Source: a bacterium (GTDB taxonomy: Bacteria > CSSED10-310 > JAJRTK01). From it: a stretch of DNA of 8,776 nucleotides. Of this stretch, positions 6,031-8,776 are shown piece after piece (within the stretch, counting starts at the first letter, position 1; every line of letters begins with the position of its first letter). The DNA lies in NCBI GenBank assembly GCA_024278345.1, contig JAJRTK010000436.1, positions 1-8,776 of the forward strand, read 5' to 3'. The notes beneath the pieces are model-generated. The model saw nothing but the letters and a program-made list of their open reading frames with translations, made no database searches and was not told where the DNA came from. The translations under genes and the position numbers were made by a program.

Positions 6031-7599
6031 ATGAAACCACGACTGGCCCTTGGAGCCGCGACCCTGGCTTTGCTCACTGTTTGGGTTCCTTTCTCCAGAG
6101 CCGATTCACCTCTCACGTCCATCCGGTTTCACCAGGCTTACCGTGCCGAGCTAGCGGCGGCACTGGGCGATTCCTCTTCTCCGCGGGGTCCGGGAACAGA
6201 GAATCCCCCCGCTCCGGAGCAGATCATTGACTTTCTGGTGGGCGACCACCCCGCGGCCTTGGAGGCCGCCGCCGTCAACTCGTTGGGCTGGAAGTTCGAA
6301 GGCCAGAAGAACGGGCAGCTCTTTTTGGCCGCTCTGGCGGAGAAGAAGGGCCTTGACCCGGAAATCCTGGACTTCCGGGACTTGAGACCGGCCGATCTTT
6401 TGGTTTTGGGCTACTTGCTGGCCATGGACGACTACTTCGAGCTGGGGCCGCTTGTCTCCAATGCTTCGGGATTACGGGGCGCACCGGCCATCGATCTTTT
6501 GAGCCGGGCCGTCGTCCAGGAGCCGCGGAATTTCACCTACCGCATCATCCTGGCCCTGGTCCGGGCGCAGCTTGAGATGGAGAGTTCTTTTTGCGCGGTC
6601 TACCAGAATCTGTCGGCGGTCTTGACGGCGTTCCCCGAATCGGAGCGGGATCTGAAGCCCGAGGCCGTCTTCGAGATCATGAGCTACATCGGGGATTACC
6701 GGGATTCCTGCGTGACGCCGGAGACCCGCGCCGCCGAGGGCCCCATCGAGGATCCGGCGTTCGACGAAATCTACGTGGTCACCGAATACCGTGACTGGAT
6801 CGCCACCGGTACGCAGGTGGGGATCGCCCTTTGGAACAAGCAGAGCCGGCAGCTCGATTCCGTCCGTCCCGGGGGCATCACCACGAGCCTTTTGGTCTGG
6901 AATGACCAGCTTTGGGCGGCGTCCAGCCAGCAGGTCCAGCGCTATGATGGCCGGGAGTGGAGGCTCTACCTGGATCGTCCCGCGGCGACGACTTCCTTTT
7001 TGCTGGTGGCATCCCGCCATGGAGATTTGCTGGCGATCCACGGCGGGAAGACCTACCGCTACGATGCCATGGCCGACCAATTTCAGTCGGTGAACCCAGT
7101 TTTTCCGAACCACCCGGTTCCCCTACATTCCTGCCTGGTTCGCAAGAACGGCCAGGTCTGGGGCATCGACTTCATGACGTCGATCCTGGCGGGCGCACGG
7201 GTCATCGGTCTTCAGAGCTACGAGTATCCGGGCAGGGACCCGCGTTCCCTGATGGAAGACGCAACGGGCCGCCTCTGGATCGCCGATTTCACCGACGGCT
7301 TCTTCCGGTACGACGACCGGGAGCAAAGGTTTGTCCGGGACCCGGTTGTGGAAGCGAAGGCCTCGGCCCTGGCCACCGATCCCGAATCCGGCACCACCTA
7401 CTTCCTGCACTACACTGATGGGCTCTATGTCAAAGAAAAAACTGGAAAAACGGAATCGATCCTCCTTCCGGATCTCCAGTACATGCGGGACCTGTATCTG
7501 GATTCCGACGGAGTGTTCTGGATTGCCGGCTGGACCCAGCTCCTCCGTCTTTCGAAGGAAGATGGAGAGTGGAAGAAAACAAGCCTGAGTGTGAGATGA
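6031..7599 (+). CDS. Exported protein of unknown function, helical N-terminal half and propeller-like C-terminal half
   Basis: 522 residues. A clear signal peptide (basic MKPR, hydrophobic stretch to about 21, then FSRA before D25) suggests Sec export to the periplasm or beyond. There is no lipobox. Residues 30-230 look alpha-helical and repeat-like, with two cysteines (C188, C227) that could form a disulfide. From about 245 on, recurring strand-rich units resemble beta-propeller blades of the two-component-regulator or WD type: WNDQLWAASSQQVQRYDG, GDLLAIHGGKTYRYD, NGQVWGIDFM, TGRLWIADFTDGFFRYDD, TTYFLHYTDGLYV and DGVFWIAGWTQLLRL. I count about six, so a complete propeller is plausible. There is no kinase, transmembrane helix or enzyme motif after the propeller, unlike hybrid sensor proteins that carry such repeats. 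The ATG at 6031 is preceded by AAGGAG with a five-base spacer. I do not recognise the family. Confidence 0.85.
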   Translation: MKPRLALGAATLALLTVWVPFSRADSPLTSIRFHQAYRAELAAALGDSSSPRGPGTENPPAPEQIIDFLVGDHPAALEAAAVNSLGWKFEGQKNGQLFLAALAEKKGLDPEILDFRDLRPADLLVLGYLLAMDDYFELGPLVSNASGLRGAPAIDLLSRAVVQEPRNFTYRIILALVRAQLEMESSFCAVYQNLSAVLTAFPESERDLKPEAVFEIMSYIGDYRDSCVTPETRAAEGPIEDPAFDEIYVVTEYRDWIATGTQVGIALWNKQSRQLDSVRPGGITTSLLVWNDQLWAASSQQVQRYDGREWRLYLDRPAATTSFLLVASRHGDLLAIHGGKTYRYDAMADQFQSVNPVFPNHPVPLHSCLVRKNGQVWGIDFMTSILAGARVIGLQSYEYPGRDPRSLMEDATGRLWIADFTDGFFRYDDREQRFVRDPVVEAKASALATDPESGTTYFLHYTDGLYVKEKTGKTESILLPDLQYMRDLYLDSDGVFWIAGWTQLLRLSKEDGEWKKTSLSVR

Positions 7600-7605
7600 G
7601 CGAAG

Positions 7606-7652
7606 GGCGAGTGGCGGCGGACGGATTGCCGCCGCCGGGAGCGGAGTACAAC
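7606..7652 (+). repeat. 47-bp palindromic repeat, copy B
   Basis: Begins seven bases after the stop codon of the exported-protein gene, between two convergent genes. Perfect hairpin: ggcggcgg (7613-7620), loop acggattg, ccgccgcc (7629-7636). Compared with copy A, the second stem pair is g-c instead of t-a, both arms changing together. By hand count it matches the inverted third copy at 40 of 47 positions. Its position could let it act as a bidirectional transcription block, but no T-run follows. Confidence 0.75.
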
Positions 7653-7707
7653 TTGGGAAGAGAAAACGATGATCCAGGGCATGGCTTGACGCGGGGTTCT
7701 CCCCCCC

Positions 7708-8205
7708 TCAAGTTTCCAGGCTGCTTTTTGCTTCGGAAGCGGCGCCAGCCTGCGCCGACAGGTGCTTCACCAGGGCCCAGACCGAGTCGAGGATCTCGTC
7801 CCGGCAGACAAGATAGACGCGGTACGACTGCATGTAGGGATCAGCGATGTCGCGGTCGGGAGCGTGGCGGTCCCAATGGGTGAGCATCCGGGTTTTCTCC
7901 GCGGCCTCGGGATCCAGGCCAAAGACGTAGTCCAGGTGTTGCCCGGTAAGGCAGAGAATCAGATGAGCCTTCTCCACGTCTTCCCCGGTGAGCTGCCTTG
8001 CGCGGTGGCCGCTGATGTCGAGCCCGAACTCAGCCATGGCCGATTCTGCTTCGGCGGTTGCCGGCCAGCCAACGACAGCCCCGGTGCCTCGGCTTTCCAC
8101 TCTCCATTGGGTGAGTCCCGCTTTCGCCAGGTGCGTCTTGAGGAGTCCCTCGGCCATGGGGGAACGGCACAGGTTTCCCGTGCAGACGACGAGCATCAGT
8201 GGCAT
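7708..8205 (-). CDS. Low-molecular-weight protein tyrosine phosphatase (Wzb/arsenate reductase-like fold)
   Basis: Cytosolic phosphatase of 165 residues, a normal family length. The P-loop VCTGNLCRS places nucleophile C8 and arginine R14 in the C-x5-R-S signature, and the general-acid loop is DPY at 122-124, so it should be catalytically active. In other bacteria these enzymes dephosphorylate BY-kinases that control polysaccharide export, or act on arginine-phosphorylated proteins. Related ArsC proteins reduce arsenate but lack this exact acid loop and carry extra redox cysteines. No tyrosine kinase, capsule or ars gene is in the window, so the target is unknown. The frame is open back to 8364, but I start at ATG 8205: the protein then begins two residues before the conserved LMLVVCTGN strand, and a purine-rich AAAGAGA lies just upstream. 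The extra 53 residues have no family match. The gene converges on the exported-protein gene. Confidence 0.92.
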   Translation of the reverse strand: MPLMLVVCTGNLCRSPMAEGLLKTHLAKAGLTQWRVESRGTGAVVGWPATAEAESAMAEFGLDISGHRARQLTGEDVEKAHLILCLTGQHLDYVFGLDPEAAEKTRMLTHWDRHAPDRDIADPYMQSYRVYLVCRDEILDSVWALVKHLSAQAGAASEAKSSLET

Positions 8206-8474
8206 GGCGATCTCTTTCTTTTGGAGAGAAGAGGAGTCATCCGTGGCCCCGGCAGATTGAAACAACTGCCAAGAGAGTTTTATGGCGATTGAACTTCTTT
8301 CTAGCAGAACCCGGAGATGGCGGGCAAACAAGGGTTGATTCGACGAAGCCCTTTTATGAGCCATTCATCGCCAGAGATCGATGACCCCGGTAGAAAAAAA
8401 CCGGCTCAAAGTGGCGGATCTCCAGTCATCTTTTCCCGGTGAGCGGTTCTTTGGGCAAGGCCTTCTTTTTTTCA
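8206..8474. other. Upstream region of the phosphatase gene, non-coding
   Basis: The upstream extension of the phosphatase frame (to 8364) and a plus-strand frame starting at 8381 both run through here. Neither has domain signal or a convincing ribosome-binding site. A small A-rich-loop hairpin ccggt/accgg (8387-8391 and 8400-8404) and a T-run (near 8465-8472) are visible. I see no clear -35/-10 pair for the phosphatase gene. Confidence 0.45.
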
Positions 8475-8521
8475 GTTGTGTTCCGCTCCCGTCGGCGGCA
8501 GTCCGTCCGCCGCCGTCCGCC
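8475..8521 (-). repeat. 47-bp palindromic repeat, copy C (inverted)
   Basis: Same element as at 168-214 and 7606-7652, in the opposite orientation. On the plus strand its stem arms are gtcggcgg (8491-8498) and ccgccgcc (8507-8514). One arm is the copy A version and the other the copy B version, leaving a single mismatch at the second pair. It lies 48 bases before the tandem array and is not next to a gene end within this window. Confidence 0.72.
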
Positions 8522-8543
8522 TTTCACGGCATCGTCCATCGGT

Positions 8544-8558
8544 GCTGCCTTCGGCAGC
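8544..8558. other. Short perfect hairpin before the tandem array
   Basis: gctgcc, loop ttc, ggcagc: a 6-bp G+C-rich stem ending 11 bases before the first 23-bp unit. It may be part of the array's flank or a weak terminator-like structure. There is no T-run, and the role is unknown. Confidence 0.35.
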
Positions 8559-8569
8559 TCTCGCTGTCT

Positions 8570-8776
8570 CTCGAAGGGTCACGTTAGCGGGACTCGAAGG
8601 GTCACGTTTGCGTGACTCGAAGGGTCGCGTTTGCGGGACTCGAAGGGTCACGTTTGCGGGACTCGAAGGGTCACGTTTGCGGGACTCGAAGGGTCACGTT
8701 TGCGGGACTCGAAGGGTCACGTTTGCGGGACTCGAAGGGTCACGTTTGCGGGACTCGAAGGGTCACGTTTGCGGGA
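8570..8776 (+). repeat. Tandem array of nine 23-bp units, cut by the window edge
   Basis: Nine contiguous units of exactly 23 bp with no spacers, each starting ctcgaagggtc and ending gcggga, except unit 2, which ends gcgtga. Units 4-9 (8639-8776) are identical. Variants occur only at the left: unit 1 has ttagcg for tttgcg, unit 2 has cgtga for cggga, and unit 3 has gtcgcg for gtcacg. Each unit can fold as gtcacg-tttg-cgggac with one mismatch; in unit 2 (gtcacg-tttg-cgtgac) the stem is perfect. The array reaches the last base of the window, so the true copy number is unknown. It is not CRISPR, because there are no spacers. Confidence 0.95.

Noticed and set aside
5321-6040. 239-residue minus-strand frame across the dehydratase 3' half and the following gap
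   Set aside because: Extremely proline/arginine/serine-rich composition and no motif; it overlaps conserved PLP-enzyme sequence.
7693-7704. gggg-ttct-cccc hairpin just past the phosphatase stop codon
   Set aside because: A 4-bp stem in a run of C without a T-run is not adequate evidence for a terminator.
8206-8364. N-terminal extension of the phosphatase frame
   Set aside because: The added 53 residues do not resemble the family, and the enzyme's first strand and P-loop begin right after ATG 8205.
8381-8587. 68-residue plus-strand frame running into the tandem array
   Set aside because: It runs through the palindromic repeat and ends at a stop created by the variant base in array unit 1; no coding support.
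8570-8776. CRISPR array
   Set aside because: Units are contiguous with no spacers, and no cas gene is present.

Overview
The window reads as a G+C-rich bacterial chromosome segment (about 60% G+C by eye). It has five confident protein genes and an unusual amount of short repetitive DNA between them. No rRNA, tRNA, transposase, phage gene or CRISPR array is visible. The organism is probably an environmental Gram-negative type: there is a diguanylate cyclase/histidine kinase fusion, an exported propeller-like protein, and dispersed ggcaagatgcc hairpins of a kind I associate, from memory only, with Planctomycetes, Verrucomicrobia and Acidobacteriota. No marker gene fixes the phylum.

Layout from left to right. 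Positions 1-209 hold three repeat elements behind the 3' end of a long minus-strand gene. Positions 210-2732 (minus) encode an 840-residue soluble GAF-GGDEF-GAF-HisKA-HATPase signalling protein. Positions 2733-3294 are a 562-base gap with no credible gene but a second copy of two of the left-end repeats. Positions 3295-4656 (minus) encode the AAA+ ATPase RarA. A 0.2-kb divergent intergenic region with a perfect 20-bp palindrome separates rarA from a PLP-dependent serine/threonine dehydratase-like gene (4855-5820, plus). Next is a secreted protein of unknown function with a helical N-terminal half and a propeller-like C-terminal half (6031-7599, plus). A low-molecular-weight protein tyrosine phosphatase (7708-8205, minus) converges on it, with a palindromic repeat between the two stop codons. 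The right end is non-coding: another copy of that palindromic repeat in opposite orientation, then nine copies of a 23-bp tandem repeat running off the window edge.

The genes do not form an obvious operon or pathway. They alternate in strand and each looks separately transcribed. The least explained content is the repeat layer. There are two families of small hairpins whose copies differ by paired, stem-preserving substitutions, and they sit at gene 3' ends. A 13-bp motif accompanies one family at both of its sites. A homogenised tandem array lies at the right edge. I found no convincing new multi-gene system; the repeats, the hybrid c-di-GMP/kinase protein and the palindrome upstream of rarA deserve the closest second look.
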